Shown here one piece after another: positions 26,901 to 39,149 of a DNA stretch of 64,000 bases (positions are counted from its first letter, which is position 1; every line of letters begins with the position of its first letter). A program made the position numbers and the translations under genes. The DNA comes from Membranipora membranacea (taxonomy: Eukaryota > Bryozoa > Gymnolaemata > Cheilostomatida > Membraniporidae), in the NCBI GenBank assembly GCA_914767715.1, contig OU612067.1:15197001-15261000 (forward strand), given 5' to 3'. A model generated the notes under the pieces. That model worked only from the letters and a program-made list of their open reading frames with translations, had not been told where the DNA came from and searched no databases.

Positions 26901-28016
26901 GGGGGCTTTGATAATGTCTCCGGCGACCGAAATGAGCTTGAATCGAACCAGCTATACAGATTTTGCAACCAAATTGTCTGATTGCCAACCCGACAAAGGG
27001 TGTGTCAAGTCTCATACAGACTAATACCTCTGACCACGCGTCAACACTTTGACTGAACGAGAATAGTACTTAGAAAACATGTTTTCTTCAATAGGGCATG
27101 TTTGACAAATAAAAATGTATTTCCTGCTGTAAATGTTACAATAGATGGTAAATTGGAAAATATTTAATACGAGGCTGTCAGGTTTTGGCCAGGGTAAAGA
27201 CATTTAGACTCCGTAAGGCAGATCGGCTCCTATCCAATCCTTTGAATATGAAGTTGCCACCCCTATACATGGTTAGAGTGAATTCAAATTAGATTTTTTT
27301 TCTCATATCCCATTACAGCATCTAAGATGACTCATGGTGCAAATATTAATTGTTACACCTATCATTATACTTTTGTAAATGAATTAAAATTACTAGTACT
27401 GCAATATTTGTAAAGAGATACTCGGCATAGCTCATGCATACCGTTCCAAAGGGCATTATTTGTACAAGCAAAAAGAGTTGATTCCTACAGTACAGATGAG
27501 TGGATAACAGACCTCAGAGTCTTTAATTACAAACATGTCCAATGCATAAAAGAAAAGAAGAGCAGATAGATCTTGTTATCTCGCATGTCAAGGTCATTAG
27601 TTACAAAAGCTGCCAATGCATCATATCAGTTTTGCTTTGTTAGAAACAAGCGACACAAGCTTGAGTAGTGGATCCTAGCATTGTCGTCGGGTCACTCTTT
27701 TTTTGTGGCGACGTGACAAAGGTATGTGTAGCTGTATCCCTGTTAAAAGTTTTAACCTGCTCTTTATCATCAATAGTTATACACAACCAAGCCTATTTCT
27801 AACACAAATACCACAAAGTTATCTTCAAAAAACTTAAAAATGTGCAGTCTACTGATCAAGCAAAGGCAAAATTTGTTTCCGAAAGTTAGGGATAAATATT
27901 AGAACAATCGCAATAGCAGGCCAAACTGATCCACTACGCAGAAGGGCTGACAAACCAACAAGATTGTCATAAAAAAATCCAGTCAAGATGCATAATAAAA
28001 AATAAAATTTACTCAC
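23965..28016. other. Probable 5'-UTR intron, no gene seen
   Basis: AT-rich sequence with no protein-like frame. A weak inverted repeat around 24112-24188 (AGCCTAGTCACG / CATGACTAGGC) is the only structure noticed. If the promoter candidate at 28.2 kb is wrong, this is simply upstream flank. Confidence 0.4.
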
Positions 28017-28214
28017 AATTCTTCAAATGTCAATACGAAAGCCGGCTTGCTCTTAATCAGCGTAGGAAAGCAGCGAGGCTGGAAGGCTTGATTAATCCAC
28101 ACTGCTTTGTTAGATCAAGTCAATGAACAGCCAGGCACGTTCATTTATGCAATAGATGCAGCAAAATAATACTTGTGCCCTAGCCTACCTATGACGAGCT
28201 CATTCTATATATGG
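28017..28214 (-). promoter_or_regulatory. Candidate promoter and 5' untranslated exon of the 22.8-kb gene
   Basis: On the minus strand a CCATATATAG box (28214-28205) resembles a TATA box and also nearly fits an SRF CArG box. About 190 bases downstream is a strong donor, AATT|GTGAGT, with the exon ending at 28017. No gene on this strand lies between it and the acceptor at 23965. Pairing the two would give a 4-kb untranslated-region intron. This is inferred from position only. Confidence 0.35.
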
Positions 28215-30714
28215 AAGTTGGCATGCCAGGAGCCAATCAGAATTCGGAATAAGAAATTAATCCCGCCTAGCTAGCAGCAATCTGGTGTAGTATTCATTTT
28301 GTGTATTTACAAATGGAATTATATTATTTCGGCTAATATCTTAAGTAAAGATGACAAAGTAATAACACATCATTTTACTGTTACGGTGCTGAAAAAAGAC
28401 ACTGCTTAATCTCAGGCAAAACATTTATCCGAAGAGCATCACATTATATAAAGATGTATGTTATACCCACTGATATCTAAACTAAGTTGAGCTTGATTAT
28501 TATTATGCTAATTGCATGATTTTGGATTGCAGTTGTACAATTGTACAACATTTGAATGAAAAATACTTCATTCATTTCTACCAAATTCGTAATTGCTCAT
28601 GACTGCGTAATAAAATTACTACCTCATAAATAATATGATATTGTAACGATATCTTAATTCAATATGTGGGTGGTCTATTTCGCTGAGGTTATCTGGTTAA
28701 TCGTTTATAAATATAGTGATATGGTACATTTTTAGTGATTTTGTGGAATATTGCCATCATCCAAAATAGAACAAGTTTGTTCCCACTGTGGGTGCGGAGG
28801 GATATTGCAAAAGTCGGGTATCTGGCACGGCGCCTTGATACCCGAATTTTGCAATATCCCTCCGCCCCCACAGAGAGAACAAACCTGCTCTACATTCAAT
28901 AGATAACCTAGATTTCTTCGAACAGGAAGCTGGCAGTTTTTCCCCCGATCAGTTTGTACTGGTTTCGTCTTGAAGAATTATTTTCTATCACCTGCATCCA
29001 TAATATTCTGCCCATAAAACCGCATCATTCCTAGCACATCTTGAAGTTTATTGATGCGCCAATAGCAACTAGTAAACAAAGGCACTAAAATGTGTGAATT
29101 TCTCTCTAGATAGAAAACAGGCAAATATCCAATCCAAAAATCATCTATTGATAATAATCATAAAATTGTTTTGGTCTGTCCAACAGCAATCTACTCATAT
29201 GACCGCCCTATGGCCCAAGTGAACTTGATAACTTATTCCATCCATACCTTCCGCACGCAAATGGGCTAAGTATGAAATTAATAGCAACCTGTGTATGTGT
29301 GAAAAGGTGAGGTACTTCTAGTTCTAGCTAACACATGGTCCTGATACCTGAGAGTTGAATGCTAGAGTGTGAATTCTTTATTCCAATGAACGATTGGGTT
29401 GCTGTAGACCTGATCCTGAATATATTTGGGTACACATAGAACGCTTCATTAAATAAGCAACAGAAAAAAGCTGCTGCATAACAATCACGTATCAATATCA
29501 ACAAAGCAGACGGGTCATGTATTTGACAGAAACCCAAGAGTAGACATTATGTTTTATGATGGATGGTTTCTTCGAGTGCAGTAATCTAATGATCTTGAAT
29601 AAAGTGGGAGTTGTCATTACCAGTTGAGAGGGAGACAACTGGTTAGATTTCCTCAGATGCACTTATAGGATTGTCTTAGCAGGGAGGATCGGAGACAACT
29701 CAAACTCCCTGAGCTAGCTAATCAAATAACTATTGTTATATGTATTACCATTGTGATATACTCTTCAGTAGCTGCCCAGGGAGGAGCATCATATATGGTT
29801 TACCAACCGTCTATGTATGAAATAAAGAATTAAAAATGTATCTTTTGAAGGACTTTATTCAGTTGTTACAACCCCCATATTGGGCCATCATTATTTTCAG
29901 GGAGGCCCTGGTCTATATGAATTGCAGCCAATATTAGTTGTATCAACAACATATGCTAAACATTAAATGCAGTCAAACAAAATGGTTAATTTCTTTTCCT
30001 AATCACTCTTCACACATAGGGCTGTTATGCAACTTCTGTAAGTTTATCCGAAGTAATCAGCATGATACAGAAAGAGAAGGCAAATCATTCACAAAGGGAA
30101 AGGATTTATTTGGCACAGTGGTAGTACAGATATATTATATTTATAAAAAAGCAGGCTTAGTCTAAAGTCAAATTCCTAAAACATGGCTGTGTTTCTAAAA
30201 ATCTGGTAGACCTTGTAATTGTTAGAGTTGTGGCAAATTGATTTAAACAGAATGTGATATGCAAGGAACTAGCTAGAAACCGACATTACTATGTTCAAGT
30301 TATATAAATGTGAGATCAAATAAGTTACACAACAAATGAAACCATGTTATGTGAACTAGGCAATAATTAGGTAGTTTGCAACAAGAGAAGATAACTCCTT
30401 GTAAGTGAATTATTGAGCTCAATCGGTGTGTTTGCACGATTCCAGTTTATCGTTATGTATGTCCTGTTGCCCATGCTTCATTAGATAGTTACAGTCCTCT
30501 ATAGTGAAACTGAAACAGAAAAATGTGCCAATTAGACTTTTCATTTGTGTCGCAATGCAACAAAGGCTAAACCACTACAAAAACTCATGTGACCAGTTCA
30601 AGGAGTGAAATTGGACTGACATGAATTTTGTTTGAGCAGAGAGTTTCAGTTTTCATTAGTGAAAAAACTAAAATCTCAACCAGCTTGGGGTAAGTGGCAT
30701 CCCAGTATAAGCGC
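28215..30714. other. Intergenic region between the 22.8-kb gene and PGAP3
   Basis: Contains one clear hairpin (28768-28891) and a repeat with GGGAGTTGTC / GACAACT words near 29605-29712 that recurs near 20049-20085. No gene was recognised. The PGAP3 3' untranslated region should occupy its right end. Confidence 0.45.
28768..28891. mobile_element. Foldback (hairpin) element
   Basis: Arms of about 55 bases around a 15-base loop are nearly complementary; both contain the GATATTGCAA/TTGCAATATC words and the CGGGTATC/GATACCCG words next to the loop. Probably a MITE. I saw no certain target duplication. Confidence 0.65.
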
Positions 30715-33669
30715 TTATAATTGAAAATCGCTAGCAGCACCCTGGAACCATAATACATCGATGATTACGCAACTGAGTAGAACATACCTATACCACAAGA
30801 GGGTGAGGGGTGCAGTACCAGCGTGCCATAATGAGTGGGCATCCAGAACCCAGGCTAAAGGTGGGAAATCCAATACTTCGAGAGATAGACAGAGTCCCAC
30901 TAATATTATACTAGTGAAGGCTTTCCAAACATAACCCTGTCTCTTCTGTGAGTATATACACCAGCCAATCCATCCGACAGCATTCAATATACCTGTAGAC
31001 ACATGGAAACAAGGTGATACATCTTGATGAAATAAATGACCATGTACAAACTGACCATCTGATACACAGTGAGCATGTGCATCATTGATAGATTGAGCAT
31101 GAACTAATTTGTGCAGTCTGAGTATCTTAAACTTAGACTTGATTGGTTCACCACGGATTTGAATTCTAGGAGTGGGCACACTAATTAAGGTTGTTAGTTT
31201 AGATTTACTTTATCCATCAGCGATACAGATGTCAAGTGTAGGTGGAAGATACATGAGCATGAAATGGAAACTTTGAACAACCACATCCAAATTAAAAGAC
31301 ATTTTGCCTTCATTCCATTCAACGGATTCGACTATTTTGAGACAGGATTTTGGTGTCAGTTACATCAGGTTTAGTCAAACATGAAAGATCTGATGAACAA
31401 TAAAAACTCACCGATGATAACATTGACCTTGACATGATACCCATAGTCAAAGTGTATAAACAGCATTCTGTAGACATGTTGACCACAGAGCAGTGCTGTT
31501 ATAGCGCTCAATACTATCAGATACTTTGTATGTTTGAAGACTAAGAGTCGAGCAAACAGACTAAAGAGTTGATAGGCTACCAGGGTGGTTGCACATATAT
31601 AGTCCATTTGCTAAAACAAAAACCAATTTCCTAAATTTTATGATATGCCTGTAAAAATGCTCAACTAAATTAGTCACATTTAAAGGAGGATTGTCTTCTT
31701 CTGACATAAGAAAGACAACTCCAAATTGTAAAATGTAATGAGATAATGAAAAAGATAATGCTTTAGTTTGTACCATCCATGGAAGCAAGTAGGTGCAGGT
31801 GGACTATTTGTAATGCAAGGAAAAAAATACCGCTATATAAAGCAGGAGTTCGTTGTCAGCTTTAAAAGGTAGAGTTAATTGAAAAGTTGATAATATATAT
31901 CGATAAGATTGTATACATACCTCGGTGAACTCAAAGTCTCTCATGTGAAACACCGTGGACCACAACCAAGTATTCACTGCTACCTGAAAAAGTTACCACA
32001 TAGCAGAGACCATGATAGATGAGAAACATGGCTAGCCCTACTAGAAGGACCCATCATTGCGTTTTAAATTTAATATCTTAGAATCGACACGCTAGTTTCA
32101 TACAAACCATTTCCTATTCCTAACAATATAAAATGTGGTCACTAAACAAGGCTAATTCTACACTCTAAACCTCTGCTCAACCCAAGATTGGTAGCATTGT
32201 ACCATTAATATATACCATCACTGCCCAACTAGCTATATTTAGTTAGAAGACTTACCATACAATAGCCATGCCATACACCGTACATTGGTGATTTTGGTAT
32301 CACATATTTTCTAAACTGTTTTATCGAGTATAGATGTGCTGCCGCATTAAGAATCGAGAACAGCACTGATGCTGGCTCCTGCATTCCAAGTAACCTCGCA
32401 AAGGGCCACTGTCAAATACAAAACATACATATGGTGACCGCTGTTATAAGGATATATTGTTGGATATAGATGGTCAGGTCCTAAGGTTTAAAGCATAAAC
32501 GAAACACAGGGTAAATCATCCCAGCGGTATAAAATAACCAACCACAATATGCATATCAGAATGAAGGAAAGCATGACACCTTTTGATGTGTGAAAACAGA
32601 AACAGAGGACATTTCAATTAGAATCTTTCAACACAGGTTCGAACATGTAAGCCAATACTAGCTGAGAATGAACGGTCAGAAAACATGCATATAAGCATAG
32701 TAGTTTGAGGCAAATCGAATTGAAGTTTTAACTGCTTAGAGGTTAGGTGAGTGATTACTCAAAAGTAAAACCAGCCAATTTTTATTCTTCACTGCTCAGA
32801 ATAATGTTCAGATAATTTATACACCTACCTTGCCATAGAATTGTGGTATTCTGATTCCGTTTATCTGAAAGACATTGACAGTACTCCACATACAGGAGTA
32901 ATCACACTCAGATTTACAATCCCATAGTAACAGGTTAAACTTTGGGTGCACCAAACTACTACAATAAATGACATCACCGGGTAAAGTGAAGTAGATTGAA
33001 GGGGGAAACAGAGTGATCCTAGCTTTGCCGCCACATGGCAAGGCTAGGATGATGTGCTGTGCTTACATTTGGTCGGTCAGACGGTAATGTAAACCATTGA
33101 TGAGCGATGGAGATAACTGAACAAGGAATGCTATCAACAGTGACATGGATAAAAAAGAAGGCCCTATCGCTAGTTAAGGGACATTTAGGTTACAGTTTTG
33201 CTTCAATAAAATGAAATGCCCTTCATATTGACCATCTCAAAACATTTTAAATCAAATCTGATTGGCTAATAAAATGCCGACCTTCGCTGGCTAGATCTAG
33301 AACGAAGTGATACGAGTGACCGAATGAGGAAGAGAAGTTTGGTGGAACTAGGAGTCAGGCCAAAACCCGCCACCCGATCAGGACATGGCGGTGAAAGGTG
33401 AACAAGGTGAACAATAAAATATTGTTGAAATCATAGGGTTATATCACTCTACTCATTCGAACCAAGAACCTAACCAACTTCCCCACCTCCTACAACTGAA
33501 CTATTGCTTACCTTGTAGTATCAGGTAGTTCTTTGTCACATTTATTATTTTTATAACACTGCTGTAGACAGTCCTGGTGAATATTAGACCTGTCACCACG
33601 AGAGGCACTGACAAGACAAGGCCCTGAGATCATCACCAGAAATGATAGGATTGAAACCAGTTGATTCAT
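30715..33669 (-). CDS. PGAP3: PGAP3 (Per1-like), GPI-anchor fatty-acid remodelling hydrolase
   Basis: Exons in transcript order: 33669-33512, 32958-32829, 32408-32256, 31983-31921, 31610-31412, 30992-30715. The 981 nt are in frame and give 326 residues, close to the roughly 320 of the human protein as I recall it. PGAP3 removes the unsaturated sn-2 acyl chain from GPI anchors in the Golgi and belongs to the CREST membrane hydrolase superfamily. Visible are a signal peptide (MNQLVSILSFLVMISGPC), the family opening RGD...DCLQQC, DCKSECDYSCMW, PQFYGKWPF, QEPASV, WSTVFHMRD (Ser156, His160, Asp163) and LDFPPLAWVLDAHSLWH (His287, His291). Ser, Asp and His in these places match the conserved CREST residues, so the enzyme should be active. 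Exon 2 could begin three bases later at an alternative AG (one Ser less). Confidence 0.96.
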
Positions 33670-34280
33670 AATTTTCACCAGGCTGCAGGAGTTGTACTAT
33701 TACAAGCTCTACAAAATAATCAAGACAGTTTGTGAATAAAAATACACAGTAGATTACCATAAACATGAATAACTGATGATAAAAAAATAGTAACAACATG
33801 TGTTACAAATGGTTACCCCTCTAAACAATGTCATGACCGAACCCATCTTCAGCTTGAGGGCCAGAGAAGAGGTAAAAGTTTTGGTCTTAATGACATCGAA
33901 TTCATTGATTTTCCCACCACTGCAGACCCCTTCATTCAGCGGTGAAATTCTGTATTTGACCACTCAGGGTTCTGCAGGGGCTTCTGTATGGTGTTGGAAG
34001 TTGGTATCATGGACATAGAGTGTACTTATTGTAAGCCATGGGGTCATGACACAAAGAATTACCTTATAATCTCCAGTCTGGCATCTTGATACCCTATGTA
34101 TGATACAATGTCACTAGTCAAGAGGAAGAGAATCTGTTCTCACTTACAATCAGCTGAAGACCGGTTTTGTAAAATTCAACAATACTGTTCTAATTTGTAA
34201 GATGACACAAAAAGACAACGGACAAAATACCTCGCAAATTGCTGTTTTGAATGGGCACTAAAAACTGTCGCTGGTGACGG

Positions 34281-34422
34281 GTGTTGTAAGACGTGTGCCA
34301 GGTGCTGTATGGAAGACACCTTACACCACTAAAGGCCTATTAAGTATTGTTTTGTGTTGCAGGGGCCGCATGAGTGCTGTATGACATGCCCCATACAGCA
34401 CCCGCCACATGTCTCACAACAC
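34281..34422. repeat. Imperfect inverted repeat
   Basis: Left arm GTGTTGTAAGACGTGTGCC and GTGCTGTATGG are mirrored by CCATACAGCAC and CACATGTCTCACAACAC. Further related words (CTACAACACTC, TGTGTTGCAGGGG) surround it to about 34600, suggesting a larger composite element. Confidence 0.55.
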
Positions 34423-35289
34423 CGGAGTGTTGAATATGACTTAGTAGTAGTACCTAAACAATGTCTTAGCATGCAACATCCGGTGTACGATTTTTTCGGC
34501 TCCTGGCTACTGCCCATACAGAACTTGCCCCTTTCTGTAATGGACACTACAACAAGCACTGTTATGGGATATAAATGTCCTACAACACTCAAAACAATGT
34601 AGAGGCGGAGAGAGTTCATTGCTCCAACTCCTACCTATGTATACATACAACCGTGGTTTAGGGGCTGTGGGAACTGCCTTTGATAATACACATTTTAGTT
34701 TGATGTGACTGGTTATCTTATGTTACACCAAGGAGTTGCACACTGGCTTGCAAACTTGAAGCTCAGTTAACAGAAGATCAACCTGCAAACATTAAATTGC
34801 ATTACTCTACTGAATTCAATGCCTGCGAATAAAGGGATTTATATGTATGTACTAGACTAGTAGTAGTGGCAACAAATATAACAGAATTCTACATAGAATA
34901 TCAACTTCACTGCTGGTGACTGGTGTATGACAAAATGACACTGGGATTTCCTTACCAAAAGTCAAGCAATGTGCTCAATGAAGGGAGTTCATAGATGTGG
35001 AAGACCTCTTTGAAAAAATATGAACTAGTGTTGTAAAAATCTTGAAAACTCCTAACAGGAAATGTAAACAAATGCTAAAATTTGAGCAGCTGTAGCATGA
35101 AATGAATACAGTAAAGGTGCGAGTTGTCTGCTTTCAAAGCAGTGGGGCAGCAACTTCGGGTTAATGCAATTTGTTGCAATATGGTGAAATTGATCTGATG
35201 GAATGAGGTTGAGGGATGTGACTGTGAGTGCATGACTCAGGATAATGGACTGGGGGCTTGCTAATTAGCCACTCAATCCATCTTTTTGG

Positions 35290-35420
35290 GTATAGTGAGA
35301 ATGCACAATCAGTCATATGCGCTGCTCTTGCTATTCACTGCCAGGCGATTGGTGAAGCAGGAGTCCTGGGTTCTAGTCCCACTGGGAAAGTTTTCATGAT
35401 TGATTGCTCCAAGGGAGTAT
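35290..35420 (+). repeat. Probable tRNA-derived SINE
   Basis: GGAGTCCTGGGTTCTAGTCC carries a good B box (GGTTCTAGTCC), and the preceding 45 bases could hold a degenerate A box. It is not a functional tRNA: no cloverleaf could be drawn. Confidence 0.45.
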
Positions 35421-36403
35421 GTATCTCGTATCTCCTTTTCTTTCACAAATCTATGCACATAGTTGAACCAAGGAGCACCTTGTTCCCCGTTGTTGTCAAA
35501 TTTGTTTGTTGACTGTTCATATTTTTATCTAGCATATTTTGTGAAACAAAAACTAGTACTGTCATTCTTCTTTCTGACAGATAATACTCCTTATCCTTTC
35601 ATTCAAATTCATCAGGTATAAAAATTTAAAATAACAAAAATAGAGGTTATCAGCTATGGCTGTGGCAGTTCCGTGAAAAAGTATTGAGGGCTGATAACAA
35701 AACATGAGCCTTTTGGCATGTAAATCTGAGCTTAGGTACCATTCAATGATTGGTTGTAACAAGCTGACTAAATATGGGCTGTGTTGAACTGCTGAGGCAG
35801 TAATAAAACATGGTGCTTTTGAGGAGCAACAGAAAGCACCAAAGCCACGGACATCTTATTGTCTTTTATTGGCAACAACAAACATTATCTATCGAACGAA
35901 CGTAGGTTAATCAAATAAAAGTTAGTATTTGTATATAAAACTTTGAAGTCTAGTTTACAAACATCCATCTATTCTATCCTCTTGATCACACTCACAGTAG
36001 GAAGAGTTCATGCAACATAGAACAAACTCATGTGTTAGTCAGAATCAATTTCATTACAGGAAATAACCTGATTAGTTTAATACAGTCAGAAGCAGTAATA
36101 AAACTGTTTCGATCCTTTGAATTCTATTTGAAAGAAGTATCCAATCGATACCAGATTTCGGAAAGACCTGTTGTTGTTAATAATCATCCGTGCAAGACAT
36201 TTTTGGAATCCCAAGATCACCCTTCCATAAAAAGATCATCATTTATAGACAACAATATTTTCCATAAATACATCTGACAGCTTTGTTTTTATTTATTTAT
36301 TTATGCATGGCCTTATTTATCATTGACTTTGATTGGCAATAATAAAGTATATACATGAAAATAAAGTTAGCGACTAAATCAGTATCATATTTAGGTGACT
36401 TCC

Positions 36404-37873
36404 TCAGCGGAAGGAGAGGACCTGCAGTTCACGGATACAGAGCATGTCCATCGATGCACTCTGAGTAAGTGTGAAATGAACATATCTGCCGTATGAATAG
36501 TAGACCTGTGTTGGGAGATCCTGTCCGATCACTTTACCCTCTGTACATTGGTAACAGGTCAATGATTCATGTGTGGCTGGCTCTGTCAACTCTGTGCAGA
36601 CATTACCAGTATTATCTTCTGAGTTGGATACACTAATCACAATGTGATTAAACTCATAGGTATAACCGTCCCCTCGGTCACAGGGATATACTCTGAAACC
36701 TACCACCATGGCTGGGCTGACAAGATCAAAGTAGAAACGTTTGCCGGTTAGATCACCACTCTGTCGGTCTGATACATACGCTTGGATACCACTAGTTCGA
36801 CCATCATTCATGTTTCTGAAGCCATCAGCATTTGAAAAATAAGTTAAGCCTTGTCTGTACACTGTTTTCCCTGCTAACAAAATTTACACATATTTAGGCG
36901 ATAAACAAACTTCATTGGTATGCCGTAGAGATTGAAAAAGAAACTTACGCCAAGGAGGAAATATATGGTATTGATACACACTGCTTGCCAATAGACAAAG
37001 TCATGCAACCAACTGTATTAGAGGATATGCCATACATCTATAGCACATCTTTATAGCTACGGGTGGGACAGATATTCAGTTTAGGATCTAAATCACATTC
37101 AAATTTATTCAATCCCATTTTTTCTTGTCGCAAAGACAACGAACCTGAAGTGATGTGTGTTTTGCGCAAAGTACGATGAAGAGAAAAATAGCTCACCCTG
37201 TGCTGTTCTGTTATATAATTCCATAGTATCGCGATGTGGAACTCTAGACTGTTTGATTCGTGCAGTTTTGACCGTAGCTTCAAAACCACAGACACCATTA
37301 AACACTGTTGGGATTGTTGTAGTATGACACAGTTGCTTAATCTTATCATAGTAGAGAGCAGCGCATGTGTCCTCTATGGAACACAGGCTAAGGCAGTGGC
37401 TGTACTTTGAGATAAATCTTGTTTTATTGGGATAGGCAACTCCAAAGTATTTCGTTACATCAATGGTAGTGTCTTCTATAAAGAAGAGATTATATGTGTC
37501 AACAATTTAATCACTGAGAATTCTTCTAGTCCTAATGGAAATACTTGATTAGCGGTTGTAATCTCATGTTAACATATATCTTGCCCACTGCCTCCTGCTG
37601 ATTCTCATTGGTCTGATCAATGGTTGAAACTTGATGTTTATATAAAACCAATCAAGGATCAGTTGATGTTTCAACCGTTGTCAGTGTATAAATACCATAA
37701 AACCTGAGCATTACGGTGGACCTATGCGGTATCTTTGTTTTAATAAGGTTCCTATTCCAATAATGTGAAACAGCTTCACACTTTGTTTTTTGATTTCAGA
37801 CTAGTTCATTACCTGCAACTTTAACTGATACTTTATTTTGTGCTATCTACCTTCGCATGAGAAAGAGTAGCAT
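36404..37873 (-). CDS. PAN/Apple plus fucolectin-like (F5/8C-like) domain protein, paralogue A
   Basis: Exons seen: 37873-37851 (small), 37475-37197, 36873-36404 (stop at 36404). The middle exon has exactly the length (279 nt) and phases of its paralogue at 50 kb. It encodes a PAN-like segment: SHCLSLCS..DTCAALYYDK..QLCHTTTIPTVF. The last exon encodes a fucolectin/tachylectin-type galactose-binding fold (RVYPCDRG, VCTELTEPATHESLTC, YGRYVHFTLTQ, IRELQVLSF). Such proteins are usually secreted lectins. Unlike paralogue B, the exon that should carry the signal peptide has no in-frame ATG; the homologous words CYSFSCE remain. The 23-nt segment from an acceptor at 37873 would accept phase 2 from the exon at 38846-38533, so the gene may extend to 39.2 kb. 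Otherwise it is 5'-damaged. Confidence 0.75.
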
Positions 37874-37920
37874 CTGTATATATAGACAGACACCAAGATG
37901 GCAGTACACACAGAAAAATG

Positions 37921-38024
37921 ATAGCGTTAGTTTGACGAACTGAAAGTATCATTATAATATTATCGTCATTTTGGCTTCAAACATAGTTCAAACATATTTC
38001 ATTATGACGCCAAACTAACGATAT
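37921..38024. mobile_element. Small element with short inverted ends beside paralogue A exon
   Basis: ATAGCGTTAGTTTG at the left faces CAAACTAACGATAT at the right, 104 bases end to end. It sits directly upstream, on the minus strand, of the segment that corresponds to the signal-peptide exon of paralogue B. Only the ends match well, so the call is tentative. Confidence 0.4.
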
Positions 38025-38532
38025 GAATGTATCATTGAATTTTGATTTTCATGCAGCCTTTCATAACTCAGACATCGTTATGTTAACGATTTGTTAAGAT
38101 CATTGTTTTCTTAGCGTTAAATATTTGTTGATTAAGTTCCTTTCATAGAATTATGTTTACAATGTAGAAGGGGTATAGGCTGAGATGGCTATAAACTCAT
38201 GAATGAAACTGGGACCATCTAATTTTACTAAACTCAAAAAATTAAATGGCAGTTTAAACTTTGAGTAATCTACTGGCAAGACTAGCAACATGTACACAGT
38301 TTGCTATTCCATTCACCTTCTTTATACTGTAGGCAACAGTTTAGATAATGAAAGTTTTATGTATAGTCTCATAGAATAGAAATGATCCTCAGGGCGGAGA
38401 GATCCTGAAAGTCTCAGTTGGTCACTTCATTGCGTATCCAGCTGAAGTCTTCACAAAATTTTAGTTTGACCAAGGAGTTAACTCCTTGTTTTGACCATAC
38501 ATGCAGGTAGTGGGTAGGTCAAATTTGCTTAC

Positions 38533-38846
38533 ACAATGCTTATACAGTTCATAATTAAATATTCGGTTTCGTAGGCGTGGTAGTAGCTATTAGAGTCTGT
38601 GCTGTAGAGGCGCCATTGGAACTCAACCTGGCCTAGCTCGCTGTTAGTGTTTGCCAAATGATGTTGTGCATAGTCTGGGTAGATACATGTGACTAAATTA
38701 TCTGCAATCAAAGAGTTAGTCCTATGAATTGTTATCCTTTTGCCTCGACATAACCATTTTTTTCTCCCCGGTCGAGATCCAGTTATGCCAGCATACTGTT
38801 TTGTTGATATTTTCGGGCTGTGGGCAACGATAGGTTCGAAAATTAC
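38533..38846 (-). CDS. Unassigned exon, possibly upstream part of paralogue A
   Basis: A 314-nt open segment is bounded by a good acceptor (GCTCTCTTTACAG) and donor (ATTGT|GTAAGC). It reads VIFEPIVAHSPK... through GKRITIHRTNSL to YETEYLIMNCIS, with no stop in the chosen frame and balanced codon use. I recognise no domain. It ends in phase 2, exactly what the 23-nt exon of paralogue A (37873-37851) needs; joined to the three downstream exons it gives 361 in-frame codons. A short candidate exon upstream, ending at 39203 with DRHLEDEPGN, fits its phase-0 start. It could instead belong to an independent gene or be a chance open frame. Confidence 0.45.
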
Positions 38847-39149
38847 CTGTAAAGAGAGCAAATAACTCTGATTTTCTTCCTCTTGAACATTACAAGCCTA
38901 TATATACATATCCTACTAATATCACAATGCATTTTGGGAAAGTCTAAAATCTCGATGTATCACACCAATGACAGAGTGACCTTTTGTATGGACCAGAATT
39001 ATTGTGGGCATAGTGAAGAGGGGCCAAGAAGGCTTTAAGGTAAAAAGTAATTTAGTTAAATAGTTTAATTGCAGGAGTCAAGGCAATAGCAGCACAATAT
39101 TAAATTTAGACTTTTAAAATGAGTCAGAGTGCATGAAACCATAAGCCAG

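Larger units (their letters stand above)
33670..36403. other. PGAP3 upstream flank and intergenic DNA
   Basis: Holds the hairpin at 34281-34422 and a SINE-like block near 35290-35420. Open frames at 34354-34602 and 35258-35512 fall inside these repeats. The PGAP3 promoter should lie just right of 33670, but no clear TATA box was picked out. Confidence 0.4.

Noticed and set aside
35330-35400. A tRNA gene on the plus strand
   Set aside because: Only a B-box-like word is present; no acceptor stem or anticodon arm could be formed, so a SINE remnant is more likely.
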